Origin: Mycobacterium sp. Marseille-P9652
Lineage (GTDB): Bacteria > Actinomycetota > Actinomycetes > Mycobacteriales > Mycobacteriaceae
Reading direction: 5' to 3'
Length of the DNA stretch: 64,000 nucleotides
Assembly (NCBI RefSeq): GCF_902652685.1
Contig: NZ_CACRUY010000004.1
Coordinates: 62,001-126,000, forward strand
The notes beneath the pieces were generated by a model. It saw only the letters and a program-made list of their open reading frames with translations. It was not told where the DNA came from and did not search any database. Each line of letters begins with the position of its first letter. Position 1 is the first letter of the stretch. Of the stretch, positions 28,402-37,881 are shown piece after piece. The translations under genes were made by a program, and so were the position numbers.

Positions 28402-30357
28402 GTGACCGCCACCGACATCCACGGCAATTCGTATCCGCCCCCGGCCGAGTTCGCCGCGCAGGCCAACGCCGGCGAAGAGTTGTACCGCGAGGCCGAGGAG
28501 GACCGGCCGGCGTTCTGGGCCAAGCAGGCCAACCGGCTGTCGTGGGCGCAGCCGTTCACCGAGACCCTCGACTGGTCGAACGCCCCGTTCGCGAAGTGGT
28601 TCGCCGACGGCAAGCTCAACGTCGCGTACAACTGCGTCGACCGCCACGTGGAGGCCGGGCTCGGCGACCGGGTCGCCATCCACTGGGAAGGCGAACCCGG
28701 CGACAGCCGGAGCCTCACCTATGCGGACCTCCAGGAACAGGTGTGCAAGGCCGCCAACGCGCTGACCGGGCTCGGCCTGGTTGCCGGCGACCGGGTGGCG
28801 ATCTACATGCCGCTGATCCCGGAGGCGGTGGTCGCGATGCTCGCCTGCGCCCGGCTGGGAGTCATGCACAGCGTCGTGTTCGCCGGCTTCACCGCCAAGG
28901 CGCTGCGCGCACGGATCGCCGACGCCCAGGCCAAGGTGCTCATCACCAGCGACGGGCAGTTCCGCCGCGGCAAGCCCGCGCCGCTGAAGGACGCGGCGGA
29001 CGAGGCGGTCAAACCCGGCGACGACGGGGACAGCCCCGTCGAGCACGTGCTGGTGGTGCGGCGCACGGGAATCGACGTGTCGTGGAACGACGGTCGCGAC
29101 CTGTGGTGGCACGACGTCGTGGACGCCGCGTCTCCCGAACACACCCCGCAGCCGTTCGACGCCGAGCATCCGCTGTTCCTGCTGTACACGTCGGGCACCA
29201 CCGGCAAGCCGAAGGGCATCATGCACACCAGCGGCGGCTATCTCACCCAGTCGTCCTACACGCACTACTACATGTTCGACATCAAGCCGGAGACGGACGT
29301 GTTCTGGTGCACCGCCGACATCGGCTGGGTCACCGGCCACACCTACGGTGTCTACGGGCCGCTGTCCAACGGCGTCACAGAGGTGCTCTACGAGGGCACC
29401 CCTGACACCCCGACCCAGCACCGGCACTTCGAGATCATCGAAAAGTACGGCGTGACAATCTATTACACCGCGCCCACGCTGATCCGCACCTTCATGAAGT
29501 GGGGCCGCGAGATCCCGGACGCGCACGACCTGTCCAGCCTGCGCCTGCTCGGATCGGTCGGGGAACCGATCAACCCCGAGGCGTGGCGCTGGTACCGGAA
29601 GGTCTTGGGTGCCGACAACGTGCCCGTCATCGACACCTGGTGGCAGACCGAGACGGGTTCGGCGATGATCACGCCGCTGCCGGGAGTCGCCGCGGCCAAG
29701 CCGGGTTCGGCGATGCGGCCGCTGCCGGGCATCTCGGCGAAGATCGTCGACGACCACGGCGACGAACTGGTGCCCGGCGTCCACAAGGGCGAGCACATCA
29801 CCGGCTACCTCGTGCTCGACCAGCCGTGGCCGTCCATGCTGCGCGGCATCTGGGGCGACCCGGAGCGGTACGTCGAGACGTACTGGTCACGCTTCGCGGA
29901 GCAGGGGTGGTACTTCGCCGGGGACAGCGCCTATTACGACCGCGACGGCGCCATCTGGGTGGTCGGCCGCATCGACGACGTCATGAACGTGTCGGGGCAT
30001 CGGCTCTCGACCGCGGAGGTGGAGTCGGCGCTCGTCGGCCACTCCGGGGTTGCCGAGGCGGCCGTCGTCGGTGCGACCGACGAGACCACCGGCCAGGCCA
30101 TCTGCGCGTTCGTCGTGTTGTGCGCCGACTACCAGGTGCACGACGGGATCGTCGAGGAGCTGCGCGTGGAGGTGGCGCGGGAGATCTCGCCGATCGCCAG
30201 GCCCCGCGAGGTTCACGTGGTGCCGGAGCTGCCCAAGACCCGCAGCGGCAAGATCATGCGCCGGCTGCTGCGCGACGTCGCCGAGAACCGCGAGTTGGGC
30301 GACACCTCGACGCTGCTCGACCCCGGCGTGTTCGACGCGATCAGGTCAGCGAAGTAG
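28402..30357 (+). CDS. acs: Acetyl-CoA synthetase
   Basis: 651 residues, AMP-forming, ANL superfamily: acetate + ATP + CoA to acetyl-CoA. Motifs include YTSGTTGKPKG (A3), WWQTETG (A5), YYDRDGAIWVVGRIDDV (A8) and the C-terminal KTRSGKIMRR, whose Lys is the one acetylated in relatives to switch activity off. GTG 28402 has CAGGAG 8 nt upstream and a TAGGCT -10 box at 28357-28362. In mycobacteria Acs is controlled by a cAMP-responsive acetyltransferase, which fits the cyclase and crp in the window. Confidence 0.96.
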   Translation: MTATDIHGNSYPPPAEFAAQANAGEELYREAEEDRPAFWAKQANRLSWAQPFTETLDWSNAPFAKWFADGKLNVAYNCVDRHVEAGLGDRVAIHWEGEPGDSRSLTYADLQEQVCKAANALTGLGLVAGDRVAIYMPLIPEAVVAMLACARLGVMHSVVFAGFTAKALRARIADAQAKVLITSDGQFRRGKPAPLKDAADEAVKPGDDGDSPVEHVLVVRRTGIDVSWNDGRDLWWHDVVDAASPEHTPQPFDAEHPLFLLYTSGTTGKPKGIMHTSGGYLTQSSYTHYYMFDIKPETDVFWCTADIGWVTGHTYGVYGPLSNGVTEVLYEGTPDTPTQHRHFEIIEKYGVTIYYTAPTLIRTFMKWGREIPDAHDLSSLRLLGSVGEPINPEAWRWYRKVLGADNVPVIDTWWQTETGSAMITPLPGVAAAKPGSAMRPLPGISAKIVDDHGDELVPGVHKGEHITGYLVLDQPWPSMLRGIWGDPERYVETYWSRFAEQGWYFAGDSAYYDRDGAIWVVGRIDDVMNVSGHRLSTAEVESALVGHSGVAEAAVVGATDETTGQAICAFVVLCADYQVHDGIVEELRVEVAREISPIARPREVHVVPELPKTRSGKIMRRLLRDVAENRELGDTSTLLDPGVFDAIRSAK

Positions 30358-30372
30358 GCCGGCTGTCTCGGC

Positions 30373-30396
30373 GAGCGTCACGCCGGAGTGACGCTC
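30373..30396. terminator. Bidirectional hairpin between acs and the protease gene
   Basis: A perfect 9-bp stem GAGCGTCAC/GTGACGCTC with loop GCCGGA, between convergent genes, 16 bp after the acs stop. Confidence 0.7.
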
Positions 30397-30447
30397 GGCG
30401 ACGAACGCCACGCTCACGTGACAGTCGGCGGGCCGGCTCACGCCGAC

Positions 30448-31146
30448 TCAGGCCGGCAGCGGCGCGAACCCCGCGCCCGGCCGGTGCTTGGCGTTGATGT
30501 CGGCCAGGATCGCGCTGAACGACTGCACCACCGCCGGGGTGTGCAGCGGGATGTATTTGATGATGCAGGTCGGCAGGTTGTCGCTGAACGCCCCGTGGAT
30601 CATGCCCACCAGCAGGCCGTTGACGGTCACCGGCGCGCCCGAGTCGCCCGGCTGCCCGCAGACCTGCATGACGATCGTGCCCGGGTCCTGACCCGGGCCC
30701 CAGGTGACGCCGCACGAATTTCCGGTGGTGCGGCCCTGCTTGCAGGCGATCTGGCCGAAGGCCGGATCCGGGGCGACGCCGTTGATCGGAAAACCGTTGA
30801 AGTTGGCGGTCGGCGTGACCTTGGCCGGATCGAACTTGATCACCGCGTAGTCGAGGCTGTCGTTGCCGGCGACCATGGTGCCGAGGATGCCGGCGTTTTC
30901 CGCCCCCTCCGCGGCCACCTGAGCCCCCGGACCCCCGCAGTGCGCCGAGGTGAAGCCGATCAGCTCGCCGGCGGCATCATTGCCGATCGTGGTCAGCGTG
31001 CACATCGTGTCGCCGTTGATGACGATGCCCGCGCCGCCGCCCATCGGTACCCGGACGTCGGCCGCCGCCGCGCGGGCCGGCATGCCCATCAGCGCCACGA
31101 ACGTGGCCAGCATTGCCGCCACGAAGTACCGGTGCGCCGAGAGCAC
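30448..31146 (-). CDS. Secreted chymotrypsin-like serine protease, Rv3668c-like
   Basis: 232 residues, the length of Rv3668c. The signal peptide is ~1-28 (VAAMLATFVALMGMPARAAA). The catalytic triad is visible: His in FTSAHCG, Asp in NDSLDYAV and Ser in QPGDSGAP. Cysteine pairs suit an extracellular enzyme of the S1 fold. GTG 31146. Substrate unknown. Confidence 0.93.
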   Translation of the reverse strand: MLSAHRYFVAAMLATFVALMGMPARAAAADVRVPMGGGAGIVINGDTMCTLTTIGNDAAGELIGFTSAHCGGPGAQVAAEGAENAGILGTMVAGNDSLDYAVIKFDPAKVTPTANFNGFPINGVAPDPAFGQIACKQGRTTGNSCGVTWGPGQDPGTIVMQVCGQPGDSGAPVTVNGLLVGMIHGAFSDNLPTCIIKYIPLHTPAVVQSFSAILADINAKHRPGAGFAPLPA

Positions 31147-31309
31147 AGCACCACCCCCATCGATTGGCCGGACAGCGCCAGTCTATGGGTTCCGCGGCCC
31201 GGTCCGCGCCTGCAGCGCGCTTCGGCTGCCCTCGTTTGCGCGCGCACCGGCATGGCAACATAAACCGCGACGGCAGCGCGCCGGGGCAAGAAACGAGAGA
31301 GGTTCGTCC

Positions 31310-31855
31310 GTGAGCAAAGCCGATGACAAGAACGGTGTGCCCAGCACCCTCACCACGATTCCGTTGACAGACCCGCACGCCAGGCCCGCCGAGCCGTCGA
31401 TCGGTGACCTCATCAAGGACGCGACCGCCCAGATGTCGACGCTGGTGCGCGCGGAGGTGGAGCTCGCGCGCGCCGAGATCACCCGGGACGTGAAGAAGGG
31501 CCTGACCGGCAGCGTGTTCTTCATCTCGGCGCTGGTGGTGCTGTTCTACTCCACGTTCTTTTTCTTCTTCTTCCTCGCCGAGTTGCTCAACACCTGGTTG
31601 TGGCGGTGGGTGGCGTACCTGATCGTGTTCGGGCTCATGGTGGTCGTCGGCGCCATCCTGGGGCTGCTCGGCTTCCTCAAGGTCCGCCGGATCCGCGGGC
31701 CGCGGCAGACGATCGAATCGGTCAAGGAGACGCGCACCGCGCTGACGCCGGGCCACGACAAGTCAGCCGGGTCGCCCGCTGCGGCCAAGGCGCTCACCGA
31801 GCCGCACGGCCGGCACGAGAAGGTCGACTCCCCCACCGATCCCTCGGGTTGGTAA
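31310..31855 (+). CDS. Holin-X-type membrane protein, Rv3669-like
   Basis: 181 residues of the actinobacterial phage-holin-3_6 (DUF1469) type. A soluble N-terminus contains an amphipathic helix (AQMSTLVRAEVELARAEITRD), two membrane helices follow (one is an unusual Phe run, STFFFFFFLAELL), and a charged tail closes the protein. GTG 31310 has GAGAGAGG upstream. The stop abuts the ATG of the hydrolase gene with no gap, so the two are co-transcribed. Confidence 0.88.
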   Translation: MSKADDKNGVPSTLTTIPLTDPHARPAEPSIGDLIKDATAQMSTLVRAEVELARAEITRDVKKGLTGSVFFISALVVLFYSTFFFFFFLAELLNTWLWRWVAYLIVFGLMVVVGAILGLLGFLKVRRIRGPRQTIESVKETRTALTPGHDKSAGSPAAAKALTEPHGRHEKVDSPTDPSGW

Positions 31856-32812
31856 ATGCCCGCACCGGACCCGTCGGTGACCCGCATCGGCGGGCCCTGG
31901 CGCCACCTGGATGTGCATGCCAACGGCATCCGCTTCCACGTCGTCGAGGCCCTGCCCGCCGACGCGACCGGGCCGGCCACCGCGCGTCCGCTGGTGATGC
32001 TGCTGCACGGATTCGGGTCCTTCTGGTGGTCATGGCGTCATCAGCTGCGCGGCCTGGCGGGTGCGCGGGTGGTCGCGGTCGACCTGCGGGGATACGGCGG
32101 CAGCGACAAGCCGCCCCGCGGGTATGACGGCTGGACGCTCGCCGGCGACACGGCCGGCCTGATCCGCGCGCTCGGGCACTCGTCGGCGACGCTCGTCGGG
32201 CACGCCGACGGCGGGCTGGCCTGCTGGGCCACCGCTCTGCTGCACTCCCGGCTGGTGCGGGCCATCGCGCTGATCAGCTCGCCGCATCCGCGGGCGCTGC
32301 GACGGTCGACGCTGACGCGCCGAGACCAGGGCCGCGCGTTGTTGTCGACGCTGCTGCGCTACCAGGCGCCGGTCTGGCCCGAGCGCCTGCTGACCCGCCA
32401 CAACGCGGCCGAGATCGAGCGCCTGGTCCGGAGCCGAAGCGGAGCCAAATGGATTGCCTCCGAAGACTTTTCGGAGACGATCGGCTATCTTCGGCTGGCC
32501 ATCCAGATTCCGGCGGCCGCCCACTGCGCCCTGGAGTACCAGCGGTGGGCGGTGCGCAGCCAGTTGCGCGACGAGGGCCGGCGATTCATGAGGTCGATGT
32601 CCCAGCAGCTCGCCGTGCCCCTGCTGCACCTGCGCGGGGACGCCGACCCGTACGTGCTGGCCGACCCGGTGGACCGCACCCAGCGCTACGCACCGCAGGG
32701 TCGCTACGTATCAATCGCCGGCGCAGGGCATTTCAGCCACGAGGAGGCGCCCGAAGAGATCAACAGGCACCTGATGAGGTTCCTCGAGGGCGTCCACGGA
32801 ACCCGCGGCTGA
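31856..32812 (+). CDS. ephE: Alpha/beta-hydrolase, epoxide hydrolase EphE-like
   Basis: 318 residues, alpha/beta-hydrolase fold. The oxyanion region is LLHGFGSFWWSW; the nucleophile elbow is GHADGG, with Asp as nucleophile as in epoxide hydrolases and dehalogenases. The catalytic His is in AGHFSHEEAP, and an Asp in LRGDADPYV is the likely acid. Matches Rv3670 in place. Substrate unknown. Confidence 0.88.
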   Translation: MPAPDPSVTRIGGPWRHLDVHANGIRFHVVEALPADATGPATARPLVMLLHGFGSFWWSWRHQLRGLAGARVVAVDLRGYGGSDKPPRGYDGWTLAGDTAGLIRALGHSSATLVGHADGGLACWATALLHSRLVRAIALISSPHPRALRRSTLTRRDQGRALLSTLLRYQAPVWPERLLTRHNAAEIERLVRSRSGAKWIASEDFSETIGYLRLAIQIPAAAHCALEYQRWAVRSQLRDEGRRFMRSMSQQLAVPLLHLRGDADPYVLADPVDRTQRYAPQGRYVSIAGAGHFSHEEAPEEINRHLMRFLEGVHGTRG

Positions 32813-32818
32813 CTCCGG

Positions 32819-34012
32819 TCAGCTGACGCAGGAGCCGGTGGCCGCCTGTTGCGTGGCGCCGATCTTGGCGAGCTGGCCGGCAACCTCGTCGGCCGTCAGG
32901 ACGAAGCCGGTGTCGGGGTCGTCCACGGCGGCGCCGAACACGACACCGAGGACCTGGCCGTTGAGGTCGATCAACGGGCCGCCCGAATTGCCTTGCTCCA
33001 CATTGGCTCTGATCGTGTAGACGTCGCGGGTGACCGGCGTGGGGTCACGGTAGATGTCGGGGCCGCTGAGCTTGATGGCCTCGCGGATGCGCGCCGGGGT
33101 CGCGGTGAAGTTGCCACCACCGGGATACCCGAGCACCACCACGTTGGCGCCGGACTTCGCCTCGTTCTGCGCGAACGCCAGCGGCGGCGGCTGCAGGTGC
33201 GGGACGGCGAGGATCGCGATGTCGACCGAGGGGTCGTAGGACACGACGGTGGCGTCGAGCGGGTTGCCGCTCGCGTACACCTGCACGCTGTTGGAGCCGG
33301 CCACCACGTGCGCGTTGGTCATCACCCGATCGGGCGCGATCACAAAGCCGCTGCCCTCCAACACTTTCTGGCAGCTGGGCGCGAGGCTCCGCACCTTGAC
33401 GACGCTGGGCGCGGTGGACAACACCACCGGGTTGTTGACCAGGGCGGGGTCGGGCGAGGCAACCGGGATCACCGGGGTGCGGCTGAACGGCTCGAGCACC
33501 GCGGGCAGACCGGAGGTGTTCAGCAGCGCGGACAGTCGCTTGGGCACCGTCTTCAACCACGGCGGCGCGACCTCGTTGACCTGGGCCAGCACCCGTGATC
33601 CCTTGACGGCCGAGGCGAGTTCGGGCTGGTCCTTCGACTGCGTGAGCGGCGTCGCGAGGAGCCAGGCCGCGGTCAGCACGACGACGAGCTGCACCCCCAC
33701 GCCGATGATCGAGTCGACCGTCCGGATCGTGCGGCTGCGGATCGCGCCGCGAACCGCCCGGCCGAGCACCACGCCGGCGACCTCGCCGACGACGAGCGGC
33801 GCGAGGATCAGAAACAGGGCGGTGAACAGCTTGGCGCGCGGGGCGGCGATGTGGCTGACGATGTGCGGGGCCAGCAGCACGCCGGCGATCGCCCCGAGCA
33901 ACACCCCGGCGAACGACAGCAGCGACCCCAACGCCCCGGAACGCCAGCCCGAGATGGCGGCGATGAACGCGACCGCCAGGACGGCGACGTCGAGCCACTG
34001 CGAGGGCGTCAT
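32819..34012 (-). CDS. marP: Periplasmic serine protease MarP
   Basis: 397 residues, the same length as Rv3671c. Four membrane helices of CvpA type (1-120) are followed by a chymotrypsin-like protease domain with H235, D264 and S343. C214 and C395 match the regulatory disulfide pair. MarP protects M. tuberculosis against acid and oxidative stress by cleaving peptidoglycan hydrolases. The ATG at 34012 gives the conserved MTPSQWLD; ATG 34027 overlaps the upstream stop and is an alternative. Confidence 0.96.
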   Translation of the reverse strand: MTPSQWLDVAVLAVAFIAAISGWRSGALGSLLSFAGVLLGAIAGVLLAPHIVSHIAAPRAKLFTALFLILAPLVVGEVAGVVLGRAVRGAIRSRTIRTVDSIIGVGVQLVVVLTAAWLLATPLTQSKDQPELASAVKGSRVLAQVNEVAPPWLKTVPKRLSALLNTSGLPAVLEPFSRTPVIPVASPDPALVNNPVVLSTAPSVVKVRSLAPSCQKVLEGSGFVIAPDRVMTNAHVVAGSNSVQVYASGNPLDATVVSYDPSVDIAILAVPHLQPPPLAFAQNEAKSGANVVVLGYPGGGNFTATPARIREAIKLSGPDIYRDPTPVTRDVYTIRANVEQGNSGGPLIDLNGQVLGVVFGAAVDDPDTGFVLTADEVAGQLAKIGATQQAATGSCVS

Positions 34013-34023
34013 CGAGTTCATGT

Positions 34024-34857
34024 TCATCGCAGGGAACCGCCCTGTTCGCCGACGAGCGCCATCGCCGCGTCCAACTCGCGCATGTCGGTGGTGTCCCACG
34101 GCTTGGCCCAGCCGGCGACGTCGAGGATCGCGGAAATCACCTGCCCAGTGAATCCCCAGACCAGCATCTCGTTCAACAGAAACGCCGGACCGGCCCAGCG
34201 GCGTCCGAGATCGCCGCGGTACACCATCAGCCGATTGTCGGGATTGACGAAGGCGCGCAGGGGAACTCGCGCGACGTGCGCCGTCTCCGCCTCGTTGACC
34301 ACGCTCACCGGCCCGGGGTCGGGCGAGTAGGCCAGCACCGGGACGACGTGGAACTGGGACGGGGCGATGAACGTCCGCTCCATGGTGGCCAGGGGATGCA
34401 GCCTCGACAGGTCGATCCCGGTCTCCTCGCGCGCTTCGCGCAGGGCGGTGGCCACCGGGCCGTCGTCGGTGGGATCGGACGCGCCGCCGGGGAAGGCGGC
34501 CTGGCCCGCGTGGTGGCGCAGCGTCGAGGACCGCACGGTGACCAGCAGGTCGACGTCGTCGGGGACGCCGCCGTCGGACTGTCCGCCGTCGGGGCCGGAG
34601 AACAGCACCAGCACGGCGGCTTCGCGAGGGTCCCCGCGCAGCGACGCCATCGCCGACGCGGCCTTCACGGTCACCATCGCCAGCACGTCGGCCGGCAACC
34701 GCCGACGGTACGCGTCCGGGATCGACCCGATGTTGTCGAGCAGCGGACGCAGCCAGGACGGGCACAGTTCGGGCCTCAGCGCAAGCGTCCCCGAGGCCCC
34801 CGGCGGACGGGCGGCGGGACCCCCAGCACTCACCGGCGCCTCCTCGACAATCTTCAC
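34024..34857 (-). CDS. CoA-pyrophosphatase-type Nudix hydrolase, Rv3672c-like
   Basis: 277 residues. LRHHAGQAAFPGG is the UPF0035/NudL motif of CoA pyrophosphatases, directly followed by the Nudix core REAREETGID. The Glu of the Nudix box spacing is replaced by Asp, as in NudL proteins. It would hydrolyse CoA or its thioesters to 3',5'-ADP and phosphopantetheine. GTG start; it overlaps or abuts marP and follows the thioredoxin-like gene by 15 bp. Confidence 0.9.
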   Translation of the reverse strand: MKIVEEAPVSAGGPAARPPGASGTLALRPELCPSWLRPLLDNIGSIPDAYRRRLPADVLAMVTVKAASAMASLRGDPREAAVLVLFSGPDGGQSDGGVPDDVDLLVTVRSSTLRHHAGQAAFPGGASDPTDDGPVATALREAREETGIDLSRLHPLATMERTFIAPSQFHVVPVLAYSPDPGPVSVVNEAETAHVARVPLRAFVNPDNRLMVYRGDLGRRWAGPAFLLNEMLVWGFTGQVISAILDVAGWAKPWDTTDMRELDAAMALVGEQGGSLR

Positions 34858-34872
34858 CCCGGCTCGTTCGGG

Positions 34873-35502
34873 TTATCCCGCGTCGTTTCCGACGGCCGCC
34901 GCGATCTCGTCAGCACTGGCGAAGGCACGCGGCAGCGTCTGCGCAACGCTACCGTCTGGCCGCAGGACCACGGTCGCGGGCATCACATTGACCACCCGCA
35001 GCGCGGCCGCCACCAGGCGACGGCCGTCCTGCAGGGTCGGCAGCCGAACGCCCAACTCGGCCAACCGCAGCAGGGCGGCGGTCTCGTTCTCGTCCTGGTG
35101 CACCGTCACCACCGTCACGGCGGGCCCCGCCCGCCGCTGATACTCCGCCATGGCGGGCAGTTCGGCCGCGCACGGCGCACACCAGTACGCCCACAGGTTG
35201 AGCACCACCCGGCGTCCGGCCAGCGCGCGCGCGACGTCGACGGCCGAGCCGTCGGCCGCGCACTCCACGGTCACGCCGCGCAACTCTGCCGGACCGGGCC
35301 CCTCGCCCGACGGGCACGGCGGCAGGCCGGCGCGCTCGCGCGGTCCGGCGAGCGCGGCCGGGGTGTCGGCGTCCCGGTGCTCGCGATTGGCCGCCGGCGC
35401 CGTGTCCGGGGCCGGCGTGTCACGCAGTTCGGCAACCAGCGCCGCCGTCAGCGCGGCCACCACGGCGAGGATCGCGATGGTCCAGCGGGTCGTGCGCGTC
35501 AA
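34873..35502 (-). CDS. Membrane-anchored thioredoxin-like protein, Rv3673c-like
   Basis: 209 residues with one N-terminal helix (WTIAILAVVAALTAALVAEL) and a ResA/TlpA-type thioredoxin domain facing outward, active site AYWCAPCAAEL, cis-Pro in VMPATVV. It likely reduces or isomerises disulfides outside the membrane; MarP next door has a disulfide. The only usable start is TTG 35502, 8 bp after the nth stop; the longer frame is an nth shadow. Confidence 0.88.
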   Translation of the reverse strand: MTRTTRWTIAILAVVAALTAALVAELRDTPAPDTAPAANREHRDADTPAALAGPRERAGLPPCPSGEGPGPAELRGVTVECAADGSAVDVARALAGRRVVLNLWAYWCAPCAAELPAMAEYQRRAGPAVTVVTVHQDENETAALLRLAELGVRLPTLQDGRRLVAAALRVVNVMPATVVLRPDGSVAQTLPRAFASADEIAAAVGNDAG

Positions 35503-35510
35503 GGCGGTGG

Positions 35511-36296
35511 CTACAGCCCGGCCAGGGACAGCAGGTGCTCGGTCTCCGGGCCCTTCACCAGGGGCGCGGCGAGAAGGGGTTCGGTCGGGCCGAGACCGAA
35601 GGAGGGGCAGTCCTTGGCGACCACGCACACGCCGCAGGCCGGCTTCCGGGCGTGGCACACCCGGCGGCCGTGGAAGATCACCCGATGGCTCAGGTCGGTC
35701 CACTCGCTGCGTTCGATCAACTCGCCGACGGCGTGCTCGACCTTGACCGGATCCTCCTCGAGGGTCCACCGCCACCTGCGCACCAGGCGCCCGAAGTGGG
35801 TGTCGACGGTGATGCCGGGAATGCCGAACGCATTGCCCAGGATGACGTTGGCGGTCTTGCGGCCGACTCCCGGCAGCGTCACCAGCTCGTCCATGGTCGA
35901 CGGCACCTGGCCGCCGAACCGTTCGACCAGGGCCTGCCCCAGGTTGATGAGCGAGGTGGCCTTATTACGGAAAAAGCCGGTGGGCCGGATCATCTCCTCG
36001 AGTTCGGCCCGATCGGCCCGCGCGTAGTCCAAAGCCGTGCGGTAGCGCGCGAACAGGGCCGGCGTCGTCATGTTGATCCGCTTGTCCGTGCTTTGTGCCG
36101 ACAGGATCGTGGCCACCGTCAGCTCCAGCGGCGTGGTGAAGTCGAGTTCGCAGTGCGCATCGGGAAAGGCTTGCGCCAGAGCGCGATTCATCCGTCGCGC
36201 ACGTCGCACCAGGCCGACTCGAGTTTCATCGGCGAAGCGCCGGGAGAGCGCGGGCGGTGTTGACTTCCCACGCCCGGTCGACTTTGCCTCTGTCAC
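35511..36296 (-). CDS. nth: Endonuclease III
   Basis: 261 residues. The helix-hairpin-helix is [14 protein letters not shown] with catalytic Lys, the catalytic Asp is in ITVDTHFGR, and a [4Fe-4S] site C-x6-C-x2-C-x5-C ends the core. It removes oxidised pyrimidines in base-excision repair. TACTCT lies 7 nt before GTG 36296, giving a leaderless start. Confidence 0.96.
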   Translation of the reverse strand: MTEAKSTGRGKSTPPALSRRFADETRVGLVRRARRMNRALAQAFPDAHCELDFTTPLELTVATILSAQSTDKRINMTTPALFARYRTALDYARADRAELEEMIRPTGFFRNKATSLINLGQALVERFGGQVPSTMDELVTLPGVGRKTANVILGNAFGIPGITVDTHFGRLVRRWRWTLEEDPVKVEHAVGELIERSEWTDLSHRVIFHGRRVCHARKPACGVCVVAKDCPSFGLGPTEPLLAAPLVKGPETEHLLSLAGL

Positions 36297-36303
36297 CTAC
36301 GAC

Positions 36304-36309
36304 AGAGTA
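36304..36309 (-). promoter_or_regulatory. -10 box of nth (leaderless)
   Basis: TACTCT on the minus strand with a 7-nt spacer to the GTG. Confidence 0.5.
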
Positions 36310-36352
36310 CTGATTTCGTGATCTCGCCGAGACCTCGTGTTGACGCAAGGCC

Positions 36353-36748
36353 ATGTTTACTCTCCATGTGTCATGGTTGCTGGTGGCCGGCGTTCCCGGG
36401 CTCCTGATGCTCGCGGCCCTCGGCCTGGGGCGACTGGAGCACGACCTTGCCCGTGGCACCGCCAGGGCGGTCGACGTCGACGAATTCCTGCGGCACGCGG
36501 AGGCCGTCGGCATGCAGGCGCTCGCGCGGGCCGGGATGCCGGAGGCGCTGGAGTACCTGCACCAGCGCCCGGCTTCGGGGCTGTGCGCGCCTCCTCCGAC
36601 GGGCCGCCACGCGTTGCCGATTCACGCCGCGCCGCTCTTCGCGGTGGACTCCCGGGACCATCGTCAGGCCGTATTGAGCATGCGAATACAGGCCCATTCG
36701 CGCGTCAATCCCGAATTTGGGCTAACTACACACGTGAATCGTGTGTAG
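36353..36748 (+). CDS. Small membrane protein, Rv3675-like
   Basis: 131 residues: one N-terminal helix (VSWLLVAGVPGLLMLAALGLG), then a soluble domain with conserved FLRHAEAVG and ALEYLHQRPA. Its last codons and stop form one arm of a perfect palindrome. Same place as Rv3675, upstream of crp. Function unknown. Confidence 0.85.
   Translation: MFTLHVSWLLVAGVPGLLMLAALGLGRLEHDLARGTARAVDVDEFLRHAEAVGMQALARAGMPEALEYLHQRPASGLCAPPPTGRHALPIHAAPLFAVDSRDHRQAVLSMRIQAHSRVNPEFGLTTHVNRV
36726..36748. promoter_or_regulatory. Perfect 9-5-9 palindrome upstream of crp
   Basis: CTACACACG and CGTGTGTAG flank TGAAT. It ends 99 bp before the crp GTG, and a TAGAAT box at 36780-36785 lies downstream. It could be a regulator site for crp or a weak terminator. 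It does not have the exact TGTGA-N6-TCACA spacing of a CRP site. Confidence 0.5.
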
Positions 36749-36847
36749 CGTTGGCACATTGGACATATAGGCCTACCTCTAGAATCATTCCGCGGGCGAG
36801 AGGTTAGCCTGCCCATGTACACATCGTTGGAAAGCTGAAGAGGCAAC

Positions 36848-37522
36848 GTGGACGAGATCCTGGCAAGGGCAGGAATCTTCCAAGGGGTTGAGCCCGGCGC
36901 AGTCGCCGCTCTCACCAAGCAACTGCAACCCGTGGATTTTCCCCGGGGACACACCGTTTTCGCCGAGGGGGAGCCGGGTGACCGGCTGTACATCATCGTC
37001 TCGGGCAAGGTCAAGATCGGTCGGCGGTCGCCGGATGGCCGGGAGAATCTGCTGACGATCATGGGCCCGTCGGACATGTTCGGCGAACTGTCCATTTTCG
37101 ACCCCGGGCCCCGGACGTCGAGCGCGACCACCATCACCGAGGTGCGGGCGGTTTCGATGGACCGCGACGCGCTGAGGGCCTGGATCGCCGACCGTCCCGA
37201 GATCGCCGAGCAGCTGCTGCGGGTGCTGGCACGCCGGCTGCGGCGCACCAACAACAACCTGGCCGACCTGATCTTCACCGACGTGCCGGGTCGCGTGGCC
37301 AAGCAGTTGCTGCAGCTGGCGCAGCGCTTCGGCACCCAGGAGGGCGGCGCCATGCGCGTCACCCACGACCTGACCCAGGAGGAGATCGCCCAGCTGGTCG
37401 GCGCTTCGCGCGAGACCGTGAACAAGGCGCTCGCCGATTTCGCGCACCGCGGCTGGATCCGCCTGGAGGGCAAGAGCGTGCTCATCTCGGACTCCGAGAG
37501 GCTGGCGCGCCGAGCGAGGTAG
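36848..37522 (+). CDS. crp: cAMP receptor protein
   Basis: 224 residues, the same length as Rv3676 and nearly identical by eye. The cyclic-nucleotide domain (~15-115) has [16 protein letters not shown] with E80 and R89, which contact cAMP. The winged helix has [24 protein letters not shown] (~175-198). It is a global regulator; the cyclase in this window could supply its ligand. GTG 36848 follows GAGG. Confidence 0.97.
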   Translation: MDEILARAGIFQGVEPGAVAALTKQLQPVDFPRGHTVFAEGEPGDRLYIIVSGKVKIGRRSPDGRENLLTIMGPSDMFGELSIFDPGPRTSSATTITEVRAVSMDRDALRAWIADRPEIAEQLLRVLARRLRRTNNNLADLIFTDVPGRVAKQLLQLAQRFGTQEGGAMRVTHDLTQEEIAQLVGASRETVNKALADFAHRGWIRLEGKSVLISDSERLARRAR

Positions 37523-37540
37523 TGCGAGTCTGCGCTCGGG

Positions 37541-37625
37541 GCGTCGACTTTGCGCCCACCGCGCCGAGTCTGCGCCCAGCGCACGAAATTCGTCGTCGAC
37601 GCGATCTGTGCGCAGTATCGGCGCG
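37541..37625. repeat. 85-bp direct repeat, copy 1
   Basis: Matches 37668-37752 at 82 of 85 positions. GCGTCGAC at the start pairs with GTCGACGC at 37595-37602. Non-coding; lies just after crp. Confidence 0.85.
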
Positions 37626-37667
37626 ACTGTACGAAGCTCGGCGCGCTCAAAGAGGTAAGCGCGCGCG

Positions 37668-37752
37668 GCGTCGACTTTGCGCCCACCGCGCCGAGTCTGC
37701 ACCCAGCGCGCGAAATTCGTCGTCGACGCGATCTCTGCGCAGTATCGGCGCG
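37668..37752. repeat. 85-bp direct repeat, copy 2
   Basis: Second copy, 127 bp downstream of the first. The 42-bp spacer is rich in GCGC and AAGAGG. The region 37523-37881 otherwise holds no gene. Open frames through it are made by the repeat and lack any family signature. Confidence 0.85.
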
Positions 37753-37881
37753 CTGAGCGCAGGCTCGGCGCACGAAGCGCAGTCGATTGGCAGCAGTTGG
37801 CAGCACTTTTCATCGACCCGCCACGCGCGCGACGGCACGATTGGGGGCGTCATGCGCCACGCCCATCGATCGGAGGACCTC

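Noticed and set aside
36726-36765. Canonical Crp autoregulation site
   Set aside because: No TGTGA-N6-TCACA spacing is found; TGTG and CACA motifs occur but 9 nt apart, so this is not claimed.
37541-37752. Possible CRISPR array
   Set aside because: Only two 85-bp units, too long and too few, and no cas genes are present.
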